The position numbers and the translations under genes are program-made. A stretch of 64,000 nt of DNA from DATJPY01 sp035506135 (GTDB taxonomy: Bacteria; Myxococcota_A; UBA9160; PR03): NCBI GenBank assembly GCA_035506135.1, contig DATJPY010000105.1:17206-81205 (forward strand), given 5' to 3'. Shown in pieces: positions 10,842-21,855 of the stretch; within the stretch, counting starts at the first letter, position 1; each line of letters opens with the position of its first letter. The notes under the pieces are model-generated. The model saw nothing but the letters and a program-made list of their open reading frames with translations, made no database searches and was not told the DNA's origin.

Positions 10842-11266
10842 CTCGTGGGCTTCCGTTCGCCTTCGGGCCGGGCGGCGCCGCCCTCGACGTCGATGCGGCG
10901 GCTCGAGCGCTTGGGCAGCGTCACGCGCAGGAAGCCGTCCTCGAGCTGCGCGGAGACGCCTGCGCGCTCGAAGGGGATGCCGATGCGCAGGACGCGCTCG
11001 AAGGGACCCGACGCGATCTCCATCTGGTGGAGCCGCTGCGCCTCGCGATCGACGCGCACCTGGCGGACGCCGCGGATGCGCAGCACGTCGCCGTCGACCG
11101 ACACGTGCACGTCCGAGCCGGCGACGCCGGCCAGCTCGAGGCGTACGACGATCGCCTTCTCGGTCTCGTAGACGTCCGCGGCGGGCCGCCAGCGGTCGCC
11201 CCCGACCAGCTCGGCCGCACGGCCGAACCAATCCCCGAACGGGTCGCCCTCTCCGCGCGCGCTCAC
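10838..11266 (-). CDS. Small heat shock protein, Hsp20 family
   Basis: ATP-independent holdase that binds unfolding proteins. The 142-residue protein has a short N-terminal arm, an alpha-crystallin domain at about residues 28-125 (PAADVYETEKAIVVRLELAG, VSVDGDVLRIRGVR, GPFERVLRIG, AQLEDGFLRVTLPK) and a short basic tail. The GTG at 11266 lies one base after the dnaK stop, and its own stop overlaps lon. DnaK, Hsp20 and Lon in one transcript form a hold, refold or degrade unit. Confidence 0.94.
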
Positions 11267-11267
11267 G

Positions 11268-13187
<1,920 letters not shown>

Positions 13188-13215
13188 TCAGCCCTTCCTC
13201 CGATGAGTGCGGCGC

Positions 13216-13244
13216 AACGTCGGGTCGCACCCCCGCCATGTCAA
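13216..13244 (-). promoter_or_regulatory. Possible promoter of the dnaK chain
   Basis: On the minus strand a perfect TTGACA (13239-13244) is followed after 17 bases by GACGTT (13216-13221), about 28 bases before the dnaK ATG. The -35 matches the sigma-70 consensus but the -10 is poor. It is not a recognisable heat-shock sigma or CIRCE site. Confidence 0.3.
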
Positions 13245-13370
13245 ACGCGACGCCGGTCGCCGGGCCCGATCCTCCCCAAGGGGCCGAGGCATGCAGGCCG
13301 ACCCGGTAGGCTGCCGAATTTCGGAGGATCCGCGCCGTCCTCCAGCACAACCGCCCAGCGGACTGCGGGT

Positions 13371-13376
13371 TATACT
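13371..13376 (+). promoter_or_regulatory. Candidate -10 box for the gsp operon
   Basis: TATACT lies 85 bases before the gspC ATG in the dnaK-gspC divergent intergenic region (13188-13460). No good -35 is visible at 17 bases. The same TATACTGCG context appears upstream of folD (49544), which supports its use as a promoter core in this genome. Confidence 0.4.
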
Positions 13377-13460
13377 GCGCGCGGTCGGGGGGCCGGCTCG
13401 CGAGTTCGTGGGTTCTGGCCTGGCTCGGCTCACAGGAGAACCCCCCGAGAATCGGGAGCC

Positions 13461-14342
13461 ATGAGCCGCGTCGGCATCTGGGTTCTGAACGGGGCGCTCT
13501 TCGTCCTGTGCTGCTTCCTCACCGCCAACCTGGTGAACGGGTGGCTCGGGGAGTGGCTCGCCGGCCCGCCGGTGGCCGCACCACCCCCGAAGCCCGCCGA
13601 GGCACGGGTGGCGCGCTCCTGGAGCGACCGCGAGGTGATCCTGAAGCGCAACCTGTTCCAGGTCTCGACCCTGCTCCCGAGCGAGCTCTCGGCCGAGGAC
13701 GCGGCCGCCGCGGCGGCCGAGCAGCTCGAGGCGACCAAGCTGCCGCTGAAGCTCCTCGGCACGGTCGCGGCCTCCGGAGGCGCACAGGCCTGGGCGGCGG
13801 TCGAGGACACCCAGGGACACAGCCAGATCGTCGTGCGCCTGAACGACACGCTGCTCGATCGCGCGACGGTGCTGCGCATCGAGCGGCGGCGCATCGTGCT
13901 CCAGAACGGCGCCAAGCGCGAGGAGCTCGCGCTCGACGAGACCGAGCAGGCGGCGGGGATCCCCGATCACACCGCCGGCAACGGAGACCCGGGCGCCCGC
14001 ATCCAGCGCGTCGCCGACAACCAGTACCAGGTCCAGCGCGACGACGTCGAGAAGGCGGTGCGCAACCCGGCCGAGCTGTTCTCGCAGGCGCGCATCCTCC
14101 CGAAGTACGAGAACGGCCAGATGACCGGCGTGCAGCTCAACTCGATCCAGCCGGGCAGCCTGTTCGAGCAGATCGGGATCCGCAACGGGGACGTGATCAC
14201 CCAGGTGAACGGCATCGTCGTGTCGAGCCCGCAGGACAGCGCCAAGCTGCTGAGCGAGCTCACCTCGGCCAATCAGTTCGAGGTGGGCGTGGTCGGCGCG
14301 GACGGGCAGACGCGCACGCTCAGCTACACGGTCCAGCAGTAG
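13461..14342 (+). CDS. gspC: Type II secretion protein GspC with PDZ domain
   Basis: Inner-membrane clamp protein of the type II secretion system that contacts the secretin and helps recruit substrates. The 293-residue protein has one N-terminal membrane span (WVLNGALFVLCCFLTANLV) and a Pro-rich linker. The homology-region domain follows (LPLKLLGTVAASGGAQAWA, VRLNDTLLDRATVLRIERRR), and a C-terminal PDZ domain at about residues 208-293 (GVQLNSIQPGSLFEQIGIRNGDVI). ATG 13461 has GGGAG just upstream. It is the first gene of a contiguous gspC-N cluster. Confidence 0.93.
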   Translation: MSRVGIWVLNGALFVLCCFLTANLVNGWLGEWLAGPPVAAPPPKPAEARVARSWSDREVILKRNLFQVSTLLPSELSAEDAAAAAAEQLEATKLPLKLLGTVAASGGAQAWAAVEDTQGHSQIVVRLNDTLLDRATVLRIERRRIVLQNGAKREELALDETEQAAGIPDHTAGNGDPGARIQRVADNQYQVQRDDVEKAVRNPAELFSQARILPKYENGQMTGVQLNSIQPGSLFEQIGIRNGDVITQVNGIVVSSPQDSAKLLSELTSANQFEVGVVGADGQTRTLSYTVQQ

Positions 14343-14388
14343 GAGCCGCCATGGGATCGGGCCCGGCGCACGGGGGAGAGCGCAGACG

Positions 14389-17037
14389 GTGAGACGGGGA
14401 GCTCGACGCACCCGGGGCTTCGCGAGGTCGCTCCACCCCGCGGTGCTCGCGCTCGCGGCGGCCACCCTGCTCGCTGCGGCCGCCCTGTTTGCGGCCGGCG
14501 CCGCGCGCGCCCAGGCCGTGCCCGGTGCGCCGGCGCGGCCGGCGCCGACCCGCCCGGGCGGAGCGCCGCCCGCAGCCGCGGCGCCCGCGGCTGCGGCCAA
14601 GACCACCGGCCCGACGCTGACGCAGGAGGGGCTGGTCAACCTCGACTTCGACGACGTCGATCTTCCGGTGGTGATCGACACCATCGCCAAGCTCACCAAC
14701 AAGAACTTCATCTACGACGATCGCGTCCGGGGCAAGGTCACGATCGTCTCGCCGACGCCGATCCCGATCGAGCAGGCCTACACGGTGTTCGAGTCGATGC
14801 TGCAGGTGAAGGGCTTCACGACGGTCGAGACGCCGGGCGGCGCGATCAAGATCATCCCGATCCGCGACGCCAAGGAGACCAGCGTCGACACCCACGAGGC
14901 GCGGCGGTCGACGCCCGACAGCGACCGCTTCGTGACGCGCCTGATCCCGCTGACCTACATCGATGCCGACGCCATCGCCAACACGCTGAAGCCGCTGGTC
15001 TCGAAGGAGGCCGCGCTCGTGGCCTACGGGCCGACCAACACCGTGATCCTGACGGACTCCGCCTCCAACATCCGCCGCATCCTGTCGATCCTCGAGGCGA
15101 TCGACGTCGAGAGCTACAAGGAGGAGCTGGCGGTGATCCGGCTCCAGTACGCCGACGCGTCGACGCTCGCCAACCAGCTCTCCGCCGTCTTCGGCGGCGA
15201 GGTCACGAGCGCAGGCGGTGGAGGCGCTGGCCGCGTGCAGCGGCCGCAGGCGCCGAACCGGCCGCCCGTCGCGACGCCGGTCACGCCGGAGGGCACGCCG
15301 CAACGCGGCCAGGTGCGCATCATCACCGACGATCGCACCAACGCACTGATCCTGCTCGCCGGCCGCAGCGTGCTCGAGGAGATGCGGACCCTGATCCGCA
15401 AGCTCGACGTGCCGCTCGAGGGCGGCGGGCGCATCCAGGTGTACTACCTGAAGCACGCCGACGCCGAGGACCTCGCCGACACGCTGAACGCGCTGCTCAC
15501 CGGGCAGTCGCCCGAGGGCGGTGGCGGCGGCGGGCGCGGCCCCGGGCCGAACGCCGGCCTGCCCCCGACGCTGCGCGCGGCGATGACCGACCTCTCGAAC
15601 TCGGTCAGCAGCATCACCGCCGACCCCGACACCAACTCGCTGGTGATCCAGGCGAGCCCCGAGGGCTTCGCCACCCTGATGCAGGTGATCGAGAAGCTCG
15701 ACATCGAGCGGCCGCAGGTGCTGGTCGAGGCGCTCATCATGGAGGTCGATGTCACCGACAGCAAGGACCTGGGTTTCAACGGCGTGCTGCATCTCACCAG
15801 CAACGGCAACAAGATCAACATCGGGAGCATCACCGACAGCCGCACCTCGAGCAACCAGGGAACCGAGTCGACCATCGGCGCCATCGCCAGCGCGATCGGG
15901 AGCAGCACCGTCCCGGGCCTGATCACGAGCGCCGTGCTCGGCAACGGCAGCACGATCCAGGCCATCATCCGGGCCGCCGCGACCGACAACCACACCAACG
16001 TGCTCTCGGCCCCCCACATCCTCACCGCCGACAACGAGGAGGCGCAGATCCTGGTCGGCAACAACATCCCGATCATCACCAACCGCGTCCAGTCGGCCAC
16101 CGGCGTCACGACCGTCGCGCCGAACTCGACGCTCGCGACCTCCGTCAACGTCGAGCGCCAGGACATCGGCGTGACCTTGCGTGTGACGCCTCAGATCACC
16201 GAGGGCGACACGCTGCGCCTCGAGATCTTCCAGGAGATCACCGACATCAACTCCGCGCTGCAGTCGGGCGTGGGCGACGTGAACCAGGTCGGCCCGGCGC
16301 TCTCCAACCGCCGGATCGAGAACACCGTCACGGTCGGCGACAACGAGACGGTGGTGGTGGGCGGGCTGATCGGCGACAAGTACGAGAAGGTCGTCAACAA
16401 GGTGCCCTGGCTCGGCGACATCCCCTTCTTCGGCTGGCTGTTCAAGAGCAAGACCAACACGATCACCAAGAGCAACCTGCTGGTGTTCCTGACGCCGCAC
16501 ATCGTGCGCAGCCCCGACGACCTCGAGAAGGCGTCGATCGGCAAGCGCGAGGAGTTCGAACGGCGCTCGCAGCAGGCGCTGGACCAGCCGGTGCCCGAGC
16601 GGCCGACACCGGTCGACCATCCGATCGGATTGCTCTCCGAGATGCCGCTGAACACCCCGAACGCGACCTCCGGCGCACTCTCGGTCCTCGACAAGCACTA
16701 TCCGCTCGAGCGCATGCGCGAGATCGAGCGCGAACGCGAGACCGAGAAGACCAAGGCCGCGCAGGCGCGCGCCAATCCGCAGCCGGCGACGCACTACGTG
16801 ATCCTCGCGGGCACCTTCGCCGACCCGCAAGTCGCCCGCTCGCGGCTCACCGAGCTGGTCGACGCCGGCTTCGAGGGCTCGCTGCTCTCGAGCGCGAAGG
16901 ACGGCAAGGTGCTCACCGAGCTGCGCGTCGGCCCGTTCGCGAGCCAGGCGCAGGCGGAGAAGGTGTCTCAGACGCTGCGCCACTCGTACGACCTGACGCC
17001 GCGGGTCGTCGAGGAGAGCGGGGACAAGCAGCCGTGA
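14389..17037 (+). CDS. gspD: Type II secretion secretin GspD with C-terminal SPOR domain
   Basis: Outer-membrane channel of the type II secretion system. The 882-residue protein starts at GTG 14389 (GGGGGAGAG site) with a signal peptide ending at ARAQA. After a Pro/Ala linker come the N0 and N1-N3 domains (DVDLPVVIDTIAKLTNKNFI; RLIPLTYIDADAIANTL; Gly-rich loops). The secretin core has VLVEALIMEVDV, QILVGNNIPIIT, VTLRVTPQITEGD and VVVGGLIGDKYEK. The final 80 residues (about 802-880) form a SPOR fold, HYVILAGTFADPQVARSRL and LRVGPFASQAQAEKVSQTL, which in other proteins binds denuded peptidoglycan. SPOR is not part of the classical secretin. Confidence 0.95.
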   Translation: MRRGARRTRGFARSLHPAVLALAAATLLAAAALFAAGAARAQAVPGAPARPAPTRPGGAPPAAAAPAAAAKTTGPTLTQEGLVNLDFDDVDLPVVIDTIAKLTNKNFIYDDRVRGKVTIVSPTPIPIEQAYTVFESMLQVKGFTTVETPGGAIKIIPIRDAKETSVDTHEARRSTPDSDRFVTRLIPLTYIDADAIANTLKPLVSKEAALVAYGPTNTVILTDSASNIRRILSILEAIDVESYKEELAVIRLQYADASTLANQLSAVFGGEVTSAGGGGAGRVQRPQAPNRPPVATPVTPEGTPQRGQVRIITDDRTNALILLAGRSVLEEMRTLIRKLDVPLEGGGRIQVYYLKHADAEDLADTLNALLTGQSPEGGGGGGRGPGPNAGLPPTLRAAMTDLSNSVSSITADPDTNSLVIQASPEGFATLMQVIEKLDIERPQVLVEALIMEVDVTDSKDLGFNGVLHLTSNGNKINIGSITDSRTSSNQGTESTIGAIASAIGSSTVPGLITSAVLGNGSTIQAIIRAAATDNHTNVLSAPHILTADNEEAQILVGNNIPIITNRVQSATGVTTVAPNSTLATSVNVERQDIGVTLRVTPQITEGDTLRLEIFQEITDINSALQSGVGDVNQVGPALSNRRIENTVTVGDNETVVVGGLIGDKYEKVVNKVPWLGDIPFFGWLFKSKTNTITKSNLLVFLTPHIVRSPDDLEKASIGKREEFERRSQQALDQPVPERPTPVDHPIGLLSEMPLNTPNATSGALSVLDKHYPLERMREIERERETEKTKAAQARANPQPATHYVILAGTFADPQVARSRLTELVDAGFEGSLLSSAKDGKVLTELRVGPFASQAQAEKVSQTLRHSYDLTPRVVEESGDKQP

Positions 17038-18776
17038 GCACCGCGCTCGAGACCACCCCGCTCTCCTCGCTCGCCGCGCTGCTGCTCCGGGCCACGCCCA
17101 TCACCCCGGAGCAGCTCGACGCGGCGCGCGCTCGCGAGCAGGAGACGGGGCGCCCGCTGCTCGAGCTGCTGGTCGAGCAGAAGGCGATCGCGGAGGAGGA
17201 TCTGCTGCGCGCGCTCGGCGGCGCGCTCCACCTTCCGGTGCGCACCGACATCGACGCCGCGCGCATCGATCCCGAGCTGGTCGATCGCGTGCCGATCGGG
17301 TTCGCCAAGTCGTACGGCATTCTTCCGCTCGAGCGCGGCGGCGACGGCCAGGTGCGCGTCGCGATCTCCGATCCGTTCGAGACCGAGGCGATCGACGACC
17401 TTCGGCTGCTCTTCGAGAACGCCGACGTCGAGCCGGAGCTCGCGAGCCGCCGGGTCATCCTCGACGCCATCAACCTCGTCTACGACCGCGGACCCGCCTC
17501 GGCCGAGGCGCTCGCGGCGGACGCCTCGACCGACCTCGACGCGCTCGCCGACGAGATCAGCCACGAGCCGCAGGACCTGCTCGACTCGGCGGACGACGCG
17601 CCGATCATCCGGCTGGTGAACTCGCTGCTGCAGCAGGCGGTGAAGGAGCGCGCCAGCGACATCCACCTCGAGCCCTTCGAGCGCGAGATCCGGGTGCGCT
17701 TCCGCATCGACGACATCCTGTACGAGCCGGTGCGCTCGCTGCCCCGCTCCTTGCAGGCGCCGATCGTCTCGCGCATCAAGATCATGGGTGGGCTCAACAT
17801 CGCGGAGAAGCGCCTGCCGCAGGACGGCCGCATCCGGCTCAAGATCGCCGGGCGCGACTACGACGTGCGCCTCTCGACGATCCCGATCGCGCACGGCGAG
17901 CGGGTCGTGATGCGCCTCCTGCCGCGCACGTCGGAGATGCTGAACCTCGAGCACCTCGGCTTCGACGCCGACCACCTCGCGATCTGGACGAAGCTGATCG
18001 CGCGCCCGAACGGCATCATCCTGGTGACGGGCCCGACCGGAAGCGGCAAGACGACCACCCTGTACGGCGCGCTGTCGCGCATCAACACGCTCGACGTGAA
18101 CATCATCACGATCGAGGACCCCGTCGAGATCCAGCTCCCGGGCATCGGGCAGATCGAGGCCAACTCCAAGATCGGGCTCACCTTCGCCAACGGGCTGCGC
18201 TCGGTGCTGCGCCAGGACCCGGACGTGGTGCTGGTGGGTGAGATCCGCGACCTCGAGACCGCCGAGATCGCGATCCAGGCGTCACTCACGGGTCACCTGG
18301 TGTTCTCTACGCTGCACACGAACGACGCGCCCAGCGCGATCACCCGCCTGGTCGACATGGGGGTCGAGCGCTTCCTCGTGGCGTCGTCGCTGGTGGCGGT
18401 GCTGGCGCAGCGGCTCGTGCGCGTGCTCTGTGCCGGCTGCCGCGAGGCGTACGAGCCCACCGTCGAGGAGCTCGCGGAGATCGGCGTCCGCAACCCGCAG
18501 AAGGCGACGACGGTCTACCGGCCGGGCGCCTGCGAGGCGTGCAACCACACCGGCTACCGCGGGCGCCTCGGGATCTTCGAGCTGATGCTGATCGACGACG
18601 CGATCCGCGAGCTGATCGCGCAGAACGTGGACGCCAAGCGCATCAAGCGCCAGGCGGTGAGCGCCGGGATGCGCACCTTGCGCGTGGACGGTGCGCGCAA
18701 GGTGCTGCGGGGGCTGACCTCGATTGCCGAGGTGCTGCGCGCCACCGAGGAAGAGACGGTCGTCGCGCCCGTCTAG
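17034..18776 (+). CDS. gspE: Type II secretion ATPase GspE
   Basis: Cytoplasmic motor ATPase that drives pseudopilus assembly. The 580-residue protein has an N-terminal GspE/MshE domain, then the ATPase core: Walker A GPTGSGKTTTLYG near residue 333, the Asp box (ITIEDPVEIQLPGIGQIE) and the Walker B region (LRQDPDVVLVGEIRDLETAEIA). The zinc tetracysteine motif CAGC...CEAC lies at about residues 465-500. GTG 17034 overlaps the gspD stop (GTGA). The arrangement gspC-D-E-F-G is the standard order. Confidence 0.97.
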   Translation: MSTALETTPLSSLAALLLRATPITPEQLDAARAREQETGRPLLELLVEQKAIAEEDLLRALGGALHLPVRTDIDAARIDPELVDRVPIGFAKSYGILPLERGGDGQVRVAISDPFETEAIDDLRLLFENADVEPELASRRVILDAINLVYDRGPASAEALAADASTDLDALADEISHEPQDLLDSADDAPIIRLVNSLLQQAVKERASDIHLEPFEREIRVRFRIDDILYEPVRSLPRSLQAPIVSRIKIMGGLNIAEKRLPQDGRIRLKIAGRDYDVRLSTIPIAHGERVVMRLLPRTSEMLNLEHLGFDADHLAIWTKLIARPNGIILVTGPTGSGKTTTLYGALSRINTLDVNIITIEDPVEIQLPGIGQIEANSKIGLTFANGLRSVLRQDPDVVLVGEIRDLETAEIAIQASLTGHLVFSTLHTNDAPSAITRLVDMGVERFLVASSLVAVLAQRLVRVLCAGCREAYEPTVEELAEIGVRNPQKATTVYRPGACEACNHTGYRGRLGIFELMLIDDAIRELIAQNVDAKRIKRQAVSAGMRTLRVDGARKVLRGLTSIAEVLRATEEETVVAPV

Positions 18777-18795
18777 CGGCGCGGCGGAGAGCATC

Positions 18796-20025
18796 GTGCC
18801 GGTCTACGCCTACAAGGGAGTCACCCAGGCGGGGCGCTCGACGCGCGGCTTCGTGGACGCCGAGAGCGCCCGCGCGGCGCGCGTCAAGCTGAAGCGCGAT
18901 GGCGTGTTCCTCACCGACCTCGCCGAGAACGCCGCGGAGGCCGCGCCGGCGGCACAGCGCCGCGTCTCGTTCTCGCTCGATCGCTTCCGCCGCATCTCGA
19001 TGCTCGACGTGGCGCTCGCCACCCGCCAGCTCTCGACCCTGGTCGGCGCCGGGGTGCCGCTGGTGCAGTCACTCTCCGCGCTGGCGGAGCAGGTCGAGAG
19101 CGTGCGACTCAAGGGCGTGATCGGGCTGGTCCGCGACCGCGTCAACGAGGGCTCCTCGCTGGCGGACGCGATGGCGCAGGCGGGACCCTTCTCGGACCTC
19201 TACGTCGGCATGGTGCGCGCGGGCGAGGCGGGCGGCGCGCTCGAGCAGGTGCTGGCGCGCCTCGCCGACTACCTCGAGAGCCAGGTACGCCTGCGCAACA
19301 AGGTGTCGGCGATCCTGATCTACCCGAGCGTGATGCTCGGCTTCGCCTGCGTCGTGGTCACCGTCCTGGTCACGGTGGTGCTGCCGCAGATCACCCAGCT
19401 CCTCACCAGCCTGCACCAGACCCTGCCCTTCTACACGCGGCTCATCATCGGCGCCTCCCACTTCGCGCGCGACTGGTGGTGGACCGCGCTGATCGCCGCC
19501 GCCATCGCCTTCGCCGGCTGGCGCGCGCTGCTCCGCACCCAGGGCGGGCGCCGCTGGTTCGACGGCGTGAAGCTGCGGCTGCCGCTCGTGGGCCGCACCG
19601 TGCGCCTTCTCGCCATCTCGCGCTTCACGCGCACGCTCGCCACGCTGCTGAGCGGCGGCCTCCCGATCGTGCGCTCGCTCGACATCGCGAAGCACGTCGC
19701 CAACAACACGGTGCTCGGGCACGCCATCGACGCCGCCAGCGAGAGCGTCACCGGCGGCGCGTCGCTGGCGCAGCCCCTGCGCGCCAGCGGCGAGTTCCCG
19801 CCGGTGGTGGTGCAGATGGTCGAGGTGGGCGAGCGCAGCGGCGAGCTCGAGGCCATGCTCGAGAAGGTCGCGCAGACCTACGAGGACCAGGTCGAGACGT
19901 CGGTGACCCGGCTCACGGCCCTGCTCGAGCCGCTTCTGATCCTGTTCATGGTCGGGATCGTCGTCACCATCATCCTCGCGACCCTCGTGCCGCTGCTGCA
20001 GATCACGAGCTCACTGGGAGGCTAG
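18796..20025 (+). CDS. gspF: Type II secretion inner-membrane platform protein GspF
   Basis: Polytopic inner-membrane protein that couples GspE to the pseudopilus. The 409-residue product has a short leader (PVYAYKGVTQAGRSTRGFVD) and two T2SSF repeats, each with ATRQLSTLVGAGVPLVQSLSAL-like and FTRTLATLLSGGLPIVRSLD-like segments. Membrane spans lie at about residues 176-199, 225-245 and 375-400. GTG 18796 is preceded by GGAGA. It ends two codons before gspG. Confidence 0.96.
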   Translation: MPVYAYKGVTQAGRSTRGFVDAESARAARVKLKRDGVFLTDLAENAAEAAPAAQRRVSFSLDRFRRISMLDVALATRQLSTLVGAGVPLVQSLSALAEQVESVRLKGVIGLVRDRVNEGSSLADAMAQAGPFSDLYVGMVRAGEAGGALEQVLARLADYLESQVRLRNKVSAILIYPSVMLGFACVVVTVLVTVVLPQITQLLTSLHQTLPFYTRLIIGASHFARDWWWTALIAAAIAFAGWRALLRTQGGRRWFDGVKLRLPLVGRTVRLLAISRFTRTLATLLSGGLPIVRSLDIAKHVANNTVLGHAIDAASESVTGGASLAQPLRASGEFPPVVVQMVEVGERSGELEAMLEKVAQTYEDQVETSVTRLTALLEPLLILFMVGIVVTIILATLVPLLQITSSLGG

Positions 20026-20028
20026 ACA

Positions 20029-20490
20029 GTGCGAGACCAGACGCGTCGAAGCCGTGGCTTCACGCTCATCGAGATCATGGCGGTGGTCCTGATCATCGGC
20101 CTGCTCGGGACGATCGTCGGCACCGCCATCTTCAGCCAGATCGACAAGGCGCGCGCCACCACCGCGAAGGCGCAGATCAAGCAGATCGAGGCCGCCCTCG
20201 ACTTCTATCGCATGGACAACGGCCGCTATCCCACCACCGAGCAGGGCCTCGACGCGCTGGTGCACGCGCCGACGATCGAGCCGCTCGCGCACGCGTACCG
20301 GCCGGAGGGCTACCTGCAGGGCGGCGAGGTGCCGAAGGACCCGTGGAACGGCCGCTACCAGTACGAGTCGCCGGGCACGCACAACACCTACTCGTTCGAC
20401 CTGTGGACGCTCGGCGCCGACGGCGCCCCGGGCGGCGAGGGCACCAACTCCGACATCGGGAACTGGAGCGAGGAGCAGCCGTCCTCTTGA
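20029..20490 (+). CDS. gspG: Major pseudopilin GspG
   Basis: Main subunit of the type II secretion pseudopilus, 153 residues. The prepilin motif RRSRGFTLIEIMAVVLIIGLLG has cleavage after Gly and conserved Glu+5. The globular domain is typical: YRMDNGRYPTTEQGLDALV, VPKDPWNGRYQYESPG and a calcium-site region, GADGAPGGEGTNSDIGNW. GTG 20029 follows gspF by three bases. No prepilin peptidase (GspO) gene is in this window, so it must be elsewhere. Confidence 0.97.
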   Translation: MRDQTRRSRGFTLIEIMAVVLIIGLLGTIVGTAIFSQIDKARATTAKAQIKQIEAALDFYRMDNGRYPTTEQGLDALVHAPTIEPLAHAYRPEGYLQGGEVPKDPWNGRYQYESPGTHNTYSFDLWTLGADGAPGGEGTNSDIGNWSEEQPSS

Positions 20491-21065
20491 GACGGCGCGG
20501 CGCCTTCACGCTGATCGAGCTCCTGGCGGTGGTGGCGCTGTTCGCGCTGATCGCGGGGCTGGTGGCTCCGCTGCTGCACTTCGGCACGAGCCGGGCGGCG
20601 CGGCGCGAGGCGGACGACCTGGCGAGCGCGGTAGAGTTCGCGCGGCAGCGCGCGGTGATGACGGGTCGCGTCCACCGGCTCGTGGTGGACCTCGACCGCG
20701 GGCGGCACTGGATCGAATGGGTCCCGCCCCGCCCGCCGGACACCGAGGCGGCGGCCGCCGCAGCCGAGACGGGCGGGCGCCGCGCGCACAAGATCGCGAT
20801 GACGCCGCCCGACACCGGCGCCGACCACTTCGAGCCGGTGCCCGGGGCCTTCGGACGCGACCACGAGCTGGACGCCGCGACCCGGATCCTGCAGGTGCGC
20901 CTGCCGGGCGACGTGATCGAGCGAGGCGTGGTCGTCCTCGCGCTGACGCCCGACGGAGCGGCGGACCCTGCCCTGATCCGCGTCGGTGGCGCCGACGGCG
21001 AGATCCTCTACGACGTGCGGGTCGAGCCGCTGGCGGACGCGGCCGAGGTCAGCGATGCGCGCTGA
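20487..21065 (+). CDS. gspH: Minor pseudopilin GspH
   Basis: Minor pseudopilin of the type II secretion tip, about 192 residues. The start is TTG 20487, overlapping the gspG stop (TTGA), with AGGAG upstream. The leader is very short (RRRGAFTLIELLAVVALFAL), with the canonical G|FTLIE cleavage site. The mature part has ASAVEFARQRAVMTGRVHRL and a Pro/Ala-rich middle (PRPPDTEAAAAAAETGGRRA), longer than usual, before a beta-rich end. Position between gspG and gspI supports GspH. Confidence 0.88.
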   Translation: MRRRGAFTLIELLAVVALFALIAGLVAPLLHFGTSRAARREADDLASAVEFARQRAVMTGRVHRLVVDLDRGRHWIEWVPPRPPDTEAAAAAAETGGRRAHKIAMTPPDTGADHFEPVPGAFGRDHELDAATRILQVRLPGDVIERGVVVLALTPDGAADPALIRVGGADGEILYDVRVEPLADAAEVSDAR

Positions 21066-21093
21066 GAGCTTGCTGAGCTGTCGCACGACTGTC

Positions 21094-21142
21094 GACTTCG
21101 CTCGGCTTCGCCTCGCTGCGCGCGCCCTCCGGGCGCTTGCGG
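21094..21142 (+). repeat. Dispersed intergenic repeat, copy A
   Basis: A 49-base element between the gspH stop and the gspI start. It has ACTTCGCTCGG and CTTCGCCTCGCTGCGCGCG, then the hairpin GCGCCC-tcc-GGGCGC and GCTTGCGG. The same order occurs inverted at 49472-49532, with different hairpin arms that still pair. Its presence here argues that gspI starts downstream, at 21145. Confidence 0.75.
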
Positions 21143-21144
21143 GG

Positions 21145-21855
21145 ATGATCCAGTCGATCCGGTTGCCTCGGAATGGACGACCGCGGCTCGGATTCACGCT
21201 GCTCGAGGTGATGGCTGCGGTCGCGCTGCTCGGCACGGCCTACACCGTGCTCGGCGGCGCGGGGATCCAGGGGCTGCAGCACGAGGGCGAGTCGCGTCGC
21301 CGCATCCAGGCGTCGCTGCTCGCCGACGCGCTGCTCGCCGAGCTCGAGGCGAGCGCCGATGCCGGGCTGGTCGCGCAGCCCGGCAAGGACCAGCGGCACG
21401 AAGGGGAGTTCACCGTCGAGATCGAGGTGGCTCCGCTCGACCTCGTGGTGCCCGACGACCCGAACCCGCTGCCGGCGGTCGCCATCGGCGGCTCCCAGCC
21501 GACCGGGGCGCAGCCCAACGCATCGCAGCCGAGCCAGCTCGGTGGCAAGCAGTCGAACGTCCCCGATGCGCTCGCGGCGAGCCTGATCCACGGCGAGGGC
21601 CGCTCGGTGTCGCCGCTCCGGCGCATCACGGTGACCGTGGGATGGACGGAAGGCTGGGGCGATCGCTCCGTGGTCCGCACCACCTACGCGTTCGACGCGG
21701 AGTCGGTGAAGTCGGAGCTCGAGGCGCTCGACGGCACTGCGAGCGCGACGGCCAACGCGGGTCAGGCCGCGGGTACGGGTCAGACCACTCCGCAGGGTCA
21801 GACGCCGCAGCAGCCGACCGGCAATCCGGTGACCCAGCCCGGACCCGTCCAATGA
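21145..21855 (+). CDS. gspI: Minor pseudopilin GspI with Gln/Pro/Thr-rich tail
   Basis: Minor pseudopilin of the GspI-J-K tip complex. ATG 21145 gives a 16-residue leader (MIQSIRLPRNGRPRLG) before FTLLEVMAAVALLGTAY; an in-frame ATG at 21055 would translate through the dispersed repeat and is less likely. The product is 236 residues. The globular part has RRRIQASLLADALLAELEA and ITVTVGWTEGWGDRSVVRTT. The C-terminus is a low-complexity tail rich in Gln, Thr, Pro and Gly (about 35 residues), and an internal Q/S-rich loop (GAQPNASQPSQLGGKQS) is inserted. Both are unusual for GspI. Ends with ATGA coupling to gspJ. Confidence 0.9.
   Translation: MIQSIRLPRNGRPRLGFTLLEVMAAVALLGTAYTVLGGAGIQGLQHEGESRRRIQASLLADALLAELEASADAGLVAQPGKDQRHEGEFTVEIEVAPLDLVVPDDPNPLPAVAIGGSQPTGAQPNASQPSQLGGKQSNVPDALAASLIHGEGRSVSPLRRITVTVGWTEGWGDRSVVRTTYAFDAESVKSELEALDGTASATANAGQAAGTGQTTPQGQTPQQPTGNPVTQPGPVQ

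Noticed and set aside
13188..13460. Search for a CIRCE operator or heat-shock sigma promoter before dnaK
   Set aside because: No TTAGCACTC-type repeat or clear heat-shock promoter was seen; only a TTGACA with a poor -10.
14320..16983. An 887-residue minus-strand frame across gspD
   Set aside because: It is antisense to a clear secretin with all motifs, and has a biased Arg/Ala/Asp/His composition typical of shadows.
20986..21144. Longer gspI reading from ATG 21055 or further upstream
   Set aside because: It would translate the dispersed repeat and give an overly long prepilin leader; ATG 21145 gives a standard leader.
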